Origin: Sipunculus nudus
Taxonomy: Eukaryota > Annelida > Sipuncula > Golfingiida > Sipunculidae
Assembly (NCBI GenBank): GCA_026874595.1
Contig: CM049316.1
Coordinates: 55,497,676-55,561,675 of the forward strand
Length of the DNA stretch: 64,000 nt
Direction of reading: 5' to 3'
Shown here: piece by piece, positions 24,314 to 37,060 of the stretch
Position numbering within the stretch: the stretch's first letter is position 1
Layout: each line of letters begins with the position of its first letter
Notes under the pieces: model-generated
Databases searched by the model: none
What the model saw: the letters and a program-made list of their open reading frames with translations, nothing else
What the model was told of the DNA's origin: nothing
Translations under genes and position numbers: made by a program

Positions 24314-26373
24314 TACATATCAACTTACTTGAGTTGATGTGTAAACAAATATCACTTATTATTATAACTAATTTAAGCTTTAGATTTTAATGAAAAAAAT
24401 CTTTCACTCTGATCCCTTTTGGTTTTATATATACTTTTACTTTCTTATCAAATTCAATAGGAATCCTTCATACAATACTAAATGAACTCTTACAAATAAT
24501 AACAAGATATATCAAATATGGGAAAATATGATCTGGCATCTGATAACATGTATTTCTGCATATTTTCCACAATTCTATGATCAAAAGACAAACAGAGAAA
24601 ACTGATGAAAACCCTTGTAAGAGGAAATAAACAACAGATGCTTCACTTTTTCCACTGACACAGGCTGCAGTCTGGACTGAAACCTTCCTTTCCAGAAAGT
24701 TATCAAAGAAAAAAATATATAATCTACACGCTTATATTAAAGTGACTTGTGACATGACAAATTCATAATTTTCATGCCTGTATATAGAAGAGCAAGAACT
24801 TTGAGAGGTTCATAATTTCATATGCTTCATCAAATGTCATGTAAGCATCTTTATCTATCAAAATTCAGAACCAACCACAGGACAACATATAAGCCAATAA
24901 AGGAACACTTAAAATCAGAAATACATGTTCAGGTCTAGCTTTTATTAAATGGTAAACCAAAGAGTTAAACACAATACCACACTGGTGCTATGAGATTGTA
25001 ACAGTGCCCTGAGGCTTGGGCATCTGGCTAACATTGGTTTACAAAAGCATGGGCCCCACTGCATAAATACAACACACTAATTGATTTGACACATGTCCCT
25101 GATTTGCTAGTATTACAAACACTTCAGAGCTCTGCTGTCAAATAGCTGACTTTGGTAACCCTGTGATTGGCTCAATTTGTTAAACCAGCATGGTCTGCAG
25201 ATGTAACGCTGCTAGCTCTGAACAGCAGTTTCACAGTTCCAGTTTCTAAACCACATGCTGCCAGTTCCACTCCAACTATGTGAGAAACGTACCCCTGCTG
25301 TTTATCCCTTCCCTGAAGTCCCTGGCTGCACCTGGATTATTTGACCGTTGGTGTTGGGTTCAGCACCTTTATGAGTACACTAACATTGCCTGCTGGTTCT
25401 ACTTGGGCTGGGCTGGATGATGCTGTCAGGTTAATCTGTGTCAACTCTCTACTAATGTATCAGAAACTTGACCCTACCAGGGTGGGCATTTCATTGGGGT
25501 AGACCAGACTGTTAAGGGATTTTAAGTATGTCTATTTGTATAAGAGTGCTCTGGGTAGTGTAGCTTTACTTCTGTTTTTTTCCTTACTATATATAATAGG
25601 CTAGATAATTTTGGTTTCTTTTTTGTATTTTTTGGTGACAATTCTGCAACCTTTTTATAATTTTTCTGCAAAGTTTCAGCAAATTTTCACTACTTTTAGA
25701 GAACTTTTTTGGCAATTTTCAACACCCCAAGGATATTTCACTTATACTTCAAATAATCATTGGACCTGACAAGAATCAACATAAAATTAATATGTTCTTC
25801 AAAACCTGGCATTGAAAACTGTTTTAAGAAGGTTCTCAATTTTATCTCACTGAAAATGAGATTTTCCAAGGCAAATTAAGTGTAGTTGAAACTCAGAGCT
25901 TTTTGCTGACTATTTGCAAGGGTATACACACACTGGAACTGATGTACCTTTGGTACATATGTACACTAATGCCATCACATCAGGGCTCAACATTAACAAT
26001 TAACCACTTACCCAAGACAAGTAAAATTTCCATGATGATGGAAAGGCAATCAAAAGTGGGCTTCCACTTGTCCAACTGGGAAAGTAGGTCAAACATAAAC
26101 CTAAACCTGATCTAACCTTAAGTTAGCAATTTCCTTTCTTGGAGAAATCGAATCATATTGTAATACCTATATCTTAAATTACCGATATGTTTAAAAGTGC
26201 AAATGCTGATGAGAAATATTATTAACAAACAAGCATTTGAACATTATTGCAAAATAATCATGTAGAACACACTTTTTGTGTTTGTGGCTGTGATTCACTG
26301 ATTTTAATAGGACAAGTAAAAATTCATGTAAACCAAGTTAAAGTCAGATGTTACTTGCGTCTCTGGGCAAATA
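24314..26373. other. Non-coding intronic sequence
   Basis: No exon or repeat family was recognised. T-rich between 25570 and 25740. Confidence 0.4.
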
Positions 26374-26518
26374 CAGTGAAACCTCGAAATTACAACCATC
26401 GGAGGTGATTGTCTAAGCAATGTATGATATAAAGAGAAAAAAAATGTTGGGACTGTGAAAAAGTGGTCTTTTTTAGGTGGTCGCTATATTGAGGTGGTTG
26501 TTAGGCAAGGTTTTACTG
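26374..26518. mobile_element. 145-bp MITE flanked by TA (pogo-like)
   Basis: The left end is CAGTGAAACCTCG and the right end CAAGGTTTTACTG, flanked by TA at 26372-26373 and 26519-26520. Internal GGTGGTCGCT and GGTGGTTGTTAGGCAAGG phrases match the copy at 29772-29946. Confidence 0.75.
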
Positions 26519-26539
26519 TACTTTCAAAAGATAATGTCG

Positions 26540-27140
26540 AGCCCTGCATCTGGAGCTCACACTGTTGCCCCTTGAGGATGGCTGCATGATATGAGCCCTG
26601 CCATACTGGGCTACGTTTTTTCCATCTCTATTCGAGCTACTGTCATCTGAGGACACTGCCCCTGAAGCCATCACTCAGCGAGGACAGTGGCACCAGTGCT
26701 CTCTCTCCTTAAGTTTCATCTGACTACAACAGAACAGCCGCGGGACAAAATGTTTTCCTTATCACCTCCGAATCTAATTTCCCACTTCCATTTTATACCC
26801 CTAATTTAGCTATTGTGAGAAACGATGGTGGACTTCTTTAGAGATCACGCTGGAAGGCATCTCGTGGTTGTAACAATACACATTCTTTTTTGCAAATGCA
26901 AAGTATGTTCAGCTAAAGCTATCCGATTCTGGGCCCTGGTAAGGGCTAAATTATCATCAGCCCTGGAGAGTGGGCAAAACGAGATTGCTTGTGTTGCCTA
27001 AAAAGGTGTTTGAGTGGACTAATGTTGATTGATCAGCGCTGGCTCGTCAAGCTGGTTACACACAGCTGGACACTTTGTCTTTGTGGCGATCCATCCTTTG
27101 AAGATTAGTGGAGAATCCATCCCCCTATAGGCCACAGACT
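26540..27140. other. GC-richer, low-repeat island: possible regulatory/conserved non-coding DNA
   Basis: Compared with its AT-rich surroundings this stretch has balanced composition, no tandem structure and no sustained open frame. Such islands in large introns of developmental or neural genes are often enhancers. No conservation data available, so inference only. Confidence 0.25.
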
Positions 27141-29771
27141 AATCTGAAAGAACTCCTGAATAAAGATAATTAATTTACGGACTGAGAGAAGTCACACTAA
27201 GATGGATGCTGTGCTTTGAACTCTCTAATATGCAAAGATAAATATGGCCCAGTTTTCTGTAATTTAAACAGGAAGCTCCTGGGTAACTGTTCATTATGAC
27301 AACAAGGATTTGAAATAGTGCATTTATGAACATCCATACTGTTACATTTTAGTGGCAGTTTTCCTGTGTACAATTTGTCAGTGGCATAGACAGTTATGAA
27401 GAAATCAATACAACATACCAATCTGTGCAGCATGCAGTTAGACAAGTCCACAGACTGTCCTACAATGTTTAACATTAAAGGGCCAAGGTGGTCTTCAACC
27501 ATGATCCATATTAGGACTCCTGGCAAAGATCTTAACCACAAGAATGTGCTCTCTCCACCCATGAATGAAACTAGTCATGGGCATCTGGCATTTTGGAACC
27601 TTTTCTTTTAAGGCAACATGGTTTGCTCATTCCCTTAGGAGTTAGAAAAGAAATAATCTTGAAAAAGGCTAGAAAAGTGTCAAGTTGCACCAAATTATAA
27701 TTTGTTATATCACCACCTTTTATGTAGTAATATGCCACTTTATCGCAATGTTGTTCAATTTTTGTTTCAAAATAAAGATTCACCACTACTATCATGATGC
27801 TACACCAGCAAACAACAAAAACTGGTGAATTCCTATGGGAAAAGCCTGGAGATTAAACCCTGTATCTTTCCCTTTGATGTACCAGGTATTCAATATTTAC
27901 TGCTCGGTACCCTGCTGACACAAAAATCTGTAACATAACGATGACACCTTGGACAGTCGACAAAACGAAAGATATATATGCAAAAACAGAATTTGGCAGA
28001 TCAACATCAAGAGAGGTTCTATCTTCATTAACCTGTAAATAGAGTGCTAGACCTTTCACTCTGATGTATTCAATATTAATGATTCCCTCAGGTGTCTGCT
28101 TTGATTAACATTTATTTTCTATTGGCACCAGGTAGGGAATGCATGTTTCGTTTGTGATAACAACTCCACAATCTATTATCCAGGTATCCAGTGCTGGTCA
28201 GCACTGGAACTTGACTAATTCCAGCACACCGGGCAGGGAAGCTCCTGGTGTGCTGAGATGGTTACCTAAACAGCAGCTCTCTTCCATCTCAGATCCTCCT
28301 TTGAAGATCGAGATGTGTATCCATGGTAACATCACAGTTGCCACAGCGATCTGGCCAGGTAGGCATGCTAGGAGGAGTTATCTGACAGATAGCAGGCTTT
28401 TAATGGAGACAAGCCCTGCCTGTTTGTTCAAAGCACACCTGGTCAGCGGGGTTGCTGGACACTGGTCAGCGGTCAGTGTGGTCAGCTGGACACTTTCTTT
28501 TGTTCAACCGGCTGTTGGCTATACAGAACAAACCACCAGAAACTGTTCAGTCATGTGATAACTGCTCTATTAACAATTTTGGATAAATTCAGTATTAATA
28601 ATATATTTTTTTCTAAAATAATATTACTTAATATTTTCCTGAATACTTTTGACAACTTTTTTCTCACAAACTGGGTAAAAAAATATCTTCAAGATGGTTA
28701 TTTCTGATTCATCTTCAGTAAACTGATTTTTCACACAATGGATAACTGGTTCGATTTTTTATGATCAGTCAGGGTTTTCCTTAGCTATGTATCACATTTA
28801 AACTTTAAACTTTCATGTACATTACATTAATTGTACAAATAGTTATTATAACTAATTAAGGTACTCTCCATGGCTCTGGTGATGGCACATATATTTTGTG
28901 GAATTTTGTGAGAAAGAGAACCACAGCTGGCAATGTTGTCCTTGGACCTCATTAAATATGTACAGATTTAATATGCTCACATTAAATATGCACAGATTTT
29001 GTTGAGTATTCAACTTAGGCAGGATATTCTGGTGGCAAACATTCATAGCATGTTTCATAAAATATCCTTGCATTACAGGAAAGTTATACCAAAAGAAGCC
29101 TGGTGACCTTTGACCTCATTAAATCTGCACAGATTTCACTAAGAATCTAACTCTGGAGCTTCATGCAGACATTATAAACTGGGAAATATTTATGGTAAAT
29201 TTCATGAAAGCCTATCAAATTTGTAGTAAATTACATTGCTGTGACCCTAAAGATTATTGGATAGACGTACAGACAGATACTGCCTGTCCCATTATAGACC
29301 TGTCTATATAGAAAAATTCAGTATCATATATACACCAAACAAACGATTCCTGCTACTGGTTACCATATACCGATCATCCTTGGTTTTCTGTTTTCAGCCT
29401 GGCATACCTGCTGTCATTCATCAGATGTGTTTCTTGCAGCATTCACTTTTGAGTCAGACTGGTATTATGACAGCCAGGGTAAAAACTTCAATATTACCAA
29501 AAATGCTATTGTAAACATGCTATCTAGCCTGCCTGGGTTACTAGTTTTTCCCAATCATGTGCATCATGTTTACCTTACACCATTACAGTGTCATGTGATT
29601 GCTGCATATCACCAGCACATCTAGGTTAATTTATACAACTATAAAAAGAATGATGGCTCTGTTAATCCAACTGGACCAAGAAAATGTAAAATGTGGACAA
29701 GGCAACTTAAACAATAAGTAACATCATATGTTCCTACAGCATGCTTGATGCTAACAGTACAAAGTTTAATA
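27141..29771. other. Intronic sequence with two long but unsupported open frames
   Basis: Open frames at 27197-27562 (minus) and 28139-28558 (plus) have no recognisable domain, splice support or codon bias and are treated as chance. The stretch 28150-28560 is GC-richer and holds an X-box-like GTATCCATGGTAAC at 28317-28330. Confidence 0.35.
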
Positions 29772-29946
29772 CAGCGAAACCTCAAACTTACGACCACCAA
29801 TGGGACCTCAATAAAAGAGGTGCATTAACAAGGTGGTCATCTAAGCTAATGTAATATAAAGAGCAAAAAACTAATTTTGACTGTTAAAAAGTGGTTACTT
29901 TGAGGTGGACACTGACCAGAGGTGGTCATTGGGCAATATTTTACTG
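29772..29946. mobile_element. 175-bp MITE flanked by TA (pogo-like)
   Basis: The left end is CAGCGAAACCTCAAA and the right end AATATTTTACTG, flanked by TA. The interior shares ATATAAAGAG, AAAAAGTGGT and GAGGTGGTCATTGGGCAA with the copy at 26374-26518, defining one family. Confidence 0.7.
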
Positions 29947-30236
29947 TACATGTATAACAAATCATATTAAATTTCACAATCTGATACTAAGTTATATGGG
30001 CTGAAATATATATGTACTGGTAAGGAGGAGGTATGTTTTCACCTGAATTCCCTCTAAAAACCTGTATAATGCCAAATTGAAATGTTGAGGAGAGAACCTG
30101 GAGGGATGATTCCTTATTGAAAATTTCCAGTTACAGACCTTTGGGATCTTTCGCTGCATGGTATATCACCCCTGGACATGAAGGGATCATTTCTTATCAT
30201 CTGTACCAACAGTGTACCTCAGGGATCATAACTTAC

Positions 30237-30280
30237 ATATAGTCCCAGCCATCTGAATACAGCACATCGATGCCGTGTGC
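30237..30280 (-). other. Candidate 44-nt micro-exon inside the Shisa-like intron
   Basis: On the minus strand a near-ideal acceptor (TATTTTCTTTCTCCTCAG) precedes 44 nt that end at a strong donor (TAT|GTAAGT, 30231-30236). One frame reads AHGIDVLYSDGWDY. Following the TM exon's phase-1 end it would instead read through the frame starting (G)GC ACA CGG, and 44 nt would shift the downstream Pro/Tyr-rich tail out of frame. It may be an alternative exon, part of a nested transcript, or chance. Confidence 0.4.
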
Positions 30281-30537
30281 CTGAGGAGAAAGAAAATACT
30301 TGAGAGGTGCTGTAAACCAGTCAACCCTGACACTTTGCTGTCACAGTATTTTACTCTTGCTGATTTATGCTATTTCTCAGTTCTATTAACATGACAGGGA
30401 CCAGTTCACATACAGATTCTTTGATCCTGTGCAAATCTCCTTATGAAGGACTGGAAATGTTTGCTGACTCCATGATCAACATACAGAAGTAAAGATGGAA
30501 TTCTACTATAATTTCCCTAATGCATGGAAGTATAATT

Positions 30538-30715
30538 ACCTCCACAAAGGAGGTTACGTTTTCACCTGTGTCTGTTTGTCTGGTGGCAGGATTAAGCAAA
30601 AACTACTAAACCAATACATACCATGAAACTTAGTGGATGGTCCACAGACATATAGGGAATTCTGGTGCAGATAAAGAAAAAAAGGACAAATCCAGTAGGA
30701 ATGAAGTACTGCTCC
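30538..30715 (+). repeat. Dispersed repeat family 'GGAGGTTACGTTTTCACC', copy 2
   Basis: Starts ACCTCCACAAAGGAGGTTAC and continues TTTTCACCTGTGTCTGTTTG, then GGATTAAGCAAAAACTACT. It shares the opening with 51670 and, inverted, with 40330-40420. Members of this family resemble a class of non-coding repeats seen widely in invertebrate genomes. Confidence 0.6.
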
Positions 30716-32164
30716 ACTAAGCATTCATTGGCTGCAAATGTATATAATTATGAGCAAATATGCTTGTATTGCAAAAATGTATAGTAGCAAGGGGAAATGA
30801 AATTTGTATTTCTTGTCTATACTCCATCTCACCACCTCTGTCCACCTGTTTTTTTACTATGGTTTTTAACAATGCACTAAAGCTGACCTTTATTTACCTC
30901 AATGGCAGATCAAACAAATGTGGCGATTATAAAACAAGGGACCTATGGGTCACGACGCTCAGCTGTTATATATGATAAAAAAATATTATTTAGAAATGAG
31001 GCACATGCTGGTTTTGTGTGGTAATAAATATAAGCTGTATTATGAGTTGTTGTTGTTTAGCTTATGTATGATTTTGATAGTACCTTTGGAGACAGGGAAG
31101 AGGATTGATTTCATTTATTTTATTAACAAATGGAGTACTATTGTCACACAGATTTTGACTTGGCCATATAACTTATAAGCAGAACATATAATATAAGAGT
31201 TTAACTATTTATTAAAAAAAATACAAATATTGTCCCAAATATAATTTTTATTAAAAATAATAAGAGAATCATATGATTTTTTAAAATGAAATATAACTGA
31301 AATGATTATTAAAATAATATTAAAGAATATATTCATGAATGCATTCATGAATACATTTTTAAAGTATTTGCACGAGTATTCATATATTTTCATTTTTACC
31401 TGAATTCCCATTCTTTATGCAAGAAATTTTATAATGGAGTACAAAATCATATTCGTATTTAAATACAATTACAAAGTATTTGCACCATGTCTGGAATTTA
31501 TTCAGTTTTCACCAAACAATGATGTTGAGAATCCAGAATATACAAAATTCACACATTTAAATAATGATCATAAGTACCTGGTTTTATGGCTTTTATTTAT
31601 ATTAAAAAATAACTGTAAAAAATTCATTTTGGACTAATTTCACATCATTGTACACACTAGACACAGCAGGAATCTAGATTAATATTATCAACTGCATCTT
31701 TGTCTAATTTCCTTCATATGATCCCTAATGATTAGTAATGAATAATATGATTTACTTCTTTATCATTAAAATTGAACTGAAAAATGCCATAGGTGACTGC
31801 ATGGTGTTATTTGGAATATGTGACATTCTACCCATCGATACAAGATTCTTATATCATCAGTAACTGCAAGTTAATTTCCTGTTATTATAAACTAACAAAT
31901 TCCTTTTCTATTTTTCTTTAATTTGTTATTAAAAACCAATAAAAATTTATTAATTTATTGTTTTTTGTTATGTTCTTGGTTAAAACTACTAGATGAGTTG
32001 GGTTGGACACCTGGATCAACTGTGGCTTGCCATAAGCTGCCTGGATTCCATGTATGCCTCGCCTCAAGCGTGCATAATTTGATGAAAGGTCAACAAGGTC
32101 AACATACAGGTGACTCAAGAGGGGCTGGAGAGAGCCAAAGTCTGACAGGGTCTCATAAAAAACA
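30716..32164. other. AT-rich intronic sequence, no gene recognised
   Basis: No exon recognised. Contains the perfect 24-bp palindrome at 31330-31353. Confidence 0.45.
31330..31353. repeat. Perfect 24-bp palindrome
   Basis: The twelve bases TATTCATGAATG are followed immediately by their exact reverse complement CATTCATGAATA. Possible cruciform or a dimeric binding site. No function known. Confidence 0.9.
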
Positions 32165-33545
32165 TTAATAAAAGCTACAATTTTTGGCCAATTTCTTTTT
32201 AGCTTTCTAAACTAAAAAGCTGAAATGCTTATGTGTGCATGATATGAAAATTATATCAACAGTGCTCACGGGAAACAAACGTGCCATGGTCACAGTTGGG
32301 CAAAATTAAAGGTACTAATTTTATATTTATACTAAATAAAATTTGAAAAATTCAGGACTAATTTTGGGTATTCAATTGAATCTTGATTAAATAATGTTAC
32401 ATCCCTGACAAAAAAAATCTCTAGCTTCAGCAATGCTCTTGTTAAGGGAGTAAATATATTTCTTGATTTTTTACTAAGTGCATTATGTTTGGGTCCATAA
32501 CTTAAAACAATTACACAATACTGACATCATTCTGGCATGTGCATAGAGAATGAAAAATATGTATATTATTTATGATTAAAGTCAGATCAGTGGTTTTGAT
32601 ATTAGGCAGTCTTGAAGTGTAACAATGGGTTTTTAATGGAAAAATGAAGTTTTTCATTAATATCTCGAATGTCCTAGTGACCAAATTCTTGGCATGGTAG
32701 GGCATTTTAGAGACATCTAACTGTATGCCGAATTTAAGGAACTTAGAGCTGAAGCTGGGGAGCTGAGCTCTTGCAAACTGCATAACACTAGCTTGATGTA
32801 AACAATATGTTACATGGTGCTTGAAAACTTGATTAAAATCTACAGTTTTTGATCAACTGGTTTCAATTTTTTTGTGTTAACAGTTGAAATGCTAACAAAA
32901 ACATGCTGTGAAAATTAAATCCACAGTACTTACAGGAAAAAAACGTGCCATGGTCAAAGTTGGGCAAAATTTAAGGTACCAATTTTTTATTTTTATTAAT
33001 ATTTTAAAAAATTTAAAAGATTTTCATCTAATTTTGGGTATACAATTTAATTTTGATTAATTAAAGTTATATTACTGGAAAAAAGGTCCATAGCATTAAC
33101 AATTTTGTGTTAAGTGATCAAATATCTTTTCTGATTTTTTACAAAATGCATTATGTTTGGGCCCATAACTTTTTTAAATTAAATAATACAGACATAATTT
33201 CTGGCATGTACATAGGAACTATATAGAGGAATATTTATGGTAAATATGAGGTAAAACAGATGAGTGGTTTTGATATTAGGCAGTCCTGAAGTGTGAAAAT
33301 AGGTTTTTAATAAAAAATTGAGGTTTTTCCTTAATTTCTCAAAGGAACTAAGTTGCAAACACCCAGTTTTCGGCTTGGTAGGAGATCTTGGGGACATCTA
33401 ACATTATGCCGAATTTTGGATTCCTAGATCTTACGGTTTCAAAACGTGCCACATCTACGGACGGACGGACGGACAGACGGACGGACGACGGACAATGGAC
33501 CACGACTATAGCTCAGATGACTTATAGTCAGCTGAGCTAACAACA
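32165..33545 (+). repeat. Two-unit tandem dispersed repeat ending in (GACG)n and a hairpin
   Basis: Unit 1 (from about 32165) and unit 2 (from about 32830) are roughly 660 bp apart and share GTGCCATGGTCA(C/A)AGTTGGG, TTTTGATATTAGGCAGTC and ATGCCGAATTT. Unit 2 runs into (GACG)n at 33458-33495 and then TAGCTCAGATGAC-TTATA-GTCAGCTGAGCTA, a 13-bp stem with one mismatch. The open frames at 32511 and 33179 are parallel reads of the two units and are not genes. Confidence 0.7.
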
Positions 33546-35652
33546 AAAAATGCTCTCCCAAATTTTAAGCCCATTTGATTAATTCAGATAGGATTATGAT
33601 TGAACAGATGTACAGTCTTGCAACATACTAGTGACACCCTAAGGTGACAATCTTTAACTACAAACATCTGATGATTCATAGTGATGCTGTCACGATGGTA
33701 TCTGTATGTCACACGTTTGTTTGGTCACACATACAACCCTCCTACATTACATGGATAATCACCACATTACCTCTTTTTGTAATGGCAACCAAAATATATC
33801 TGAAAGAACTATCGCGAAAAATTAGATTGAAAGGGGGGTTGGATCAGAGTATAGATGATCGAGTGATTGACAGGTCTGTATACACAAAAAAAACTTTGGC
33901 CCACAATTATAAGGACGGCTACACTGGGTTGTTCCAGCAGCCTCCTACACAGAACACATGCTTGACTGGTGCAGAAGGCAGAATGGGGAGTAAGGGCCCC
34001 ATTGGAGCCCAAGAAATCAACCACTTCGTCAACACAACAGCTGGCGGTGAAAAGTTCAGTCCCTAAGAGCATGTAGCAAGAGCCTGTCATTTCCGCTATG
34101 ACTCTGCCCGCTGTCCTCAGCTCCGGGTCTGCCAGACTTCAACAAGCACGTTCCAGTACACAGTCAATACATGCTGGTATAGTCGTAAATCAGCCATAGT
34201 CCCCAAGAATATAACACATGGGAGTAAATCAATTAGCGATGCCAAAACCTGACCGAAAGATGGGATTGAGATGTAACCTTTAACCTATAAGGCCTCTGGG
34301 TCACACAAACATTGATTGTCTCTGAAATGCAGTGATGAGGTTTTTCAAATTTATGAGTGGTCAGCGATCATCTGGACTTTCGGATGACCGGATGATGAGG
34401 TAATCAATAACAGTGAGATCAAGGTTCCACTAATGACTTGTGTGCTGAGCCGTCTTAAGACCAAGATATCTGCACAACAAGGCCGGTTTTCATTGTGTCT
34501 GCCCAGCGATTACCCTGTTGTCTCTTCATATGATTCAGCACTTAGTGACGAGCACTTCGTCACTGTTACAAGTCATGTCTGTATATGAGGTCATCTCCTT
34601 TCTTAGCCCACTCCAAGAAGATGATTAAAGATGGATTCTGACCGTAATTATTCAGAGCATCTAGGACTAGGGGTACTATTTCTAGGGCATGATGGTGGAG
34701 ACATGGCAGGGGTGTATAAAGCCTGTACATTTACTTCCTTTCAGGTATCCTGCAGTTTAATTTCATCAGAAATCCACAATTAATAAATCTTAAATTTAAA
34801 TTTTCTTAATATTAAATAAAAATTAAACAGGTTTTGTTAAAAATTTCCCAAGGGATATGATACACAAGATACAAGGTGTCAAACTGCTAAACCTTCACAC
34901 CTTTATGTATGCAATTATAATTTTTCTAATTGCTTACAAAATTGGTAATGTCATGCATCCATATTAATAAAATCTTTAGGATTTTCAAGGTATAGGCTTA
35001 GGATTTTCATGTGTTTAATTGGTAAAATGTCCATTAGATGTCACTGCCTGTCAGTTGAAGATAAAAATAAACTGAAGAAGGATGATTAAAAATTTACATA
35101 TTTCAAAAAGAGAAATGTGGGTCTTACATCTTGCATTAATTGCACAAACAAAGTTTCTGAGCACCATTTTTTTTTACAAGAAACAGCCTATCTAGGATCC
35201 TATTGTTTGTGTTCTGCCTGATAGCAGTGTATCCTGATTGGCTGAATGTTATGATGTCAGCAGAGTCAACAGAGACCACAAAGACCAGGCACGTGGCATA
35301 TTTACAATGATTTAAGAGACACTGTCTGGGGCAGCGGGTCCATTAAGCAAGGTCTCACTCTCCCTTCACCAGATCTCTGACATGTACCCTGGGAGTCACC
35401 AGAATAATCAGAGTATGATGAAATTTCCTGAGATTTCTCACATGCTGGTTTATCTTATTTTCTTGTTAATTTATCAAATCTCATATGATTATCTTTGGGA
35501 CTAAGTGAACTGTTTAATTAACTAAAATTACTTATGCACTTGGAATATATTTACTAGTATGTGAGCTAACCTTTCATTTCCGTGTTAAATGCTGTAATAG
35601 TGCTACCATTGAAACTAGTGTTTGGAAATAGAGGCGCCCATTGTTATCTTTA
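33546..35652. other. Non-coding sequence with a GC-richer island (about 33900-34640)
   Basis: The open frame at 33644-34066 has no domain or splice support. From 33900 to 34640 the sequence is of balanced composition, unique and without open frames, possibly a regulatory island. The rest is AT-rich. Confidence 0.3.
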
Positions 35653-37060
35653 ACTAGACTACGGGTAGTCGACAAGCGACTACTTGTATCCGCCGAAATC
35701 AGAGTGGGATGGGTGAAGTGAGGCATGGATTGAGTAACAAGGGGAAATAAAGTGAGGTGTGTTGCATATTAGCATGGATGTCTTCAGCCGTAGGTTGTGC
35801 CACCTACCACAAAATCCAGAATGCTATCAAAGTTGTATACAAATGCAAAAAGTCAAACCACTGCCGAGATATGAGTAATTTTATCCCACGGCAGACAAAC
35901 AGACGGACCCTGTGCAGAAATGGTTGCAGGTTGCGCAACCAGTTTTGCGTATGATAAGGAGCTATGTGAGATCTATACACATGCAAAATTTTGGCCCAAT
36001 CGGCCAAACGGTTCCTGAGATATGAGCTTGGAAGTCTACAGCGTTAACATAAATGTAGGTGGCGCCACCTGCAAAAAAAAATCAAGAAAGCTATCCAAGA
36101 TGTATAAACCTGCAAAATTTTAGGCAGATAAGTCAAACTAGTGCAGAGATATGAGTGATTTTATTCCATGGCAGACAACAGACGGACGCTGTGCAAAAAT
36201 GCTTGTAGGTGGCGCCACCAGTTTAGCGTATGATAAAGAGCTATGTGATCTATACACATGCAAACTTTTGGCCCAATCGGTCAAACGGTTCCTGAGATAT
36301 AATCCTGGATGTCTACAGTAAAAAAACATTAATGTAGGTGGCGCCACCTGCAGAAAAAATCCAGAAAGTTTTCCAAGATGAATAAACCTGTAAAATTTTA
36401 GGCAGATAAGTCAAACCAGTGCAGAGATATGAGTGATTTTATCCCACAGCAGACAAACAGATGGAGGCTGTGCAAAAATGGTTGCAGGTGGCGCCACCAG
36501 TTTTGCATATGATAAAGAGCTATGTGAGATCTATACACATGCAAAATTTTGGCCAAATCGGTCAAACGGTTTCTGAGATATGAGCTTGGATGTCTGCAGC
36601 ATAAATGTGAATGTAGGAGGCGCCACCTGTCATAAAATCAAGAAAGCTGTCCAGGATGTATACACATGCAAAATTTCAGGTGGATAAGTCCAACAAATGC
36701 AGAGATATGAGTGATTTTATCACAAGGCAGATGAACAGATGGACACTGTGCAAAAATGGTTGCAGTTGGTGCCACCATTTTTTATGTATGTTATAAAGCT
36801 ATCCAAGGGCTACAACAGTTCCTGAGATATGTGGGTTAATGTGTCATAACAGACGCATGGATGGACGCAGAGCGCAGAGGAAAGGTCAGAGGTCATAACA
36901 AAATCGGGGCGCAGCAGTTCACATGTGACCCAAACATAATCCCGGGTTTTGTAAAATTCCGCCCAGCGGTTACGGAGGAGTTCTCCGGACACCTACGCGG
37001 CGGCAGCGGCGTGCAGCTGAAAACATAGTATCGGCAAAACTCTGTTTTGGCGGATACAAT
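35653..37060 (-). mobile_element. Helentron/Helitron-like non-autonomous element, copy A
   Basis: Same element as 58388-59845. On the minus strand the 5' end starts TTGTATCCGCCAAAACAGAG. The 3' region carries the inverted GGCGGATACAA, then a hairpin (GTAGTCG-CTTGT-CGACTAC) and ends in CTAG followed by T. An inverted repeat that is terminal at one end and internal at the other, a 3' hairpin and internal tandem repeats are features described for Helentron-type elements and their non-autonomous derivatives. The interior holds ~280-bp tandem units built around GGTGGCGCCACC palindromes (about 36060, 36208, 36335, 36487). No Rep-helicase is present. Confidence 0.6.

Noticed and set aside
27197-27562. 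121-codon minus-strand open frame
   Set aside because: No recognisable family, ends in low-information sequence and lacks supporting exons. Could be re-examined by protein search, but not supportable from sequence alone.
28139-28558. 139-codon plus-strand open frame
   Set aside because: Longest-looking frames here fall in a GC-richer island with few stops; no domain, signal or codon pattern, and no splice context.
33644-34066. 140-codon plus-strand open frame
   Set aside because: Begins in repeat-adjacent sequence, overlaps an opposite-strand frame of similar length, and has no domain.
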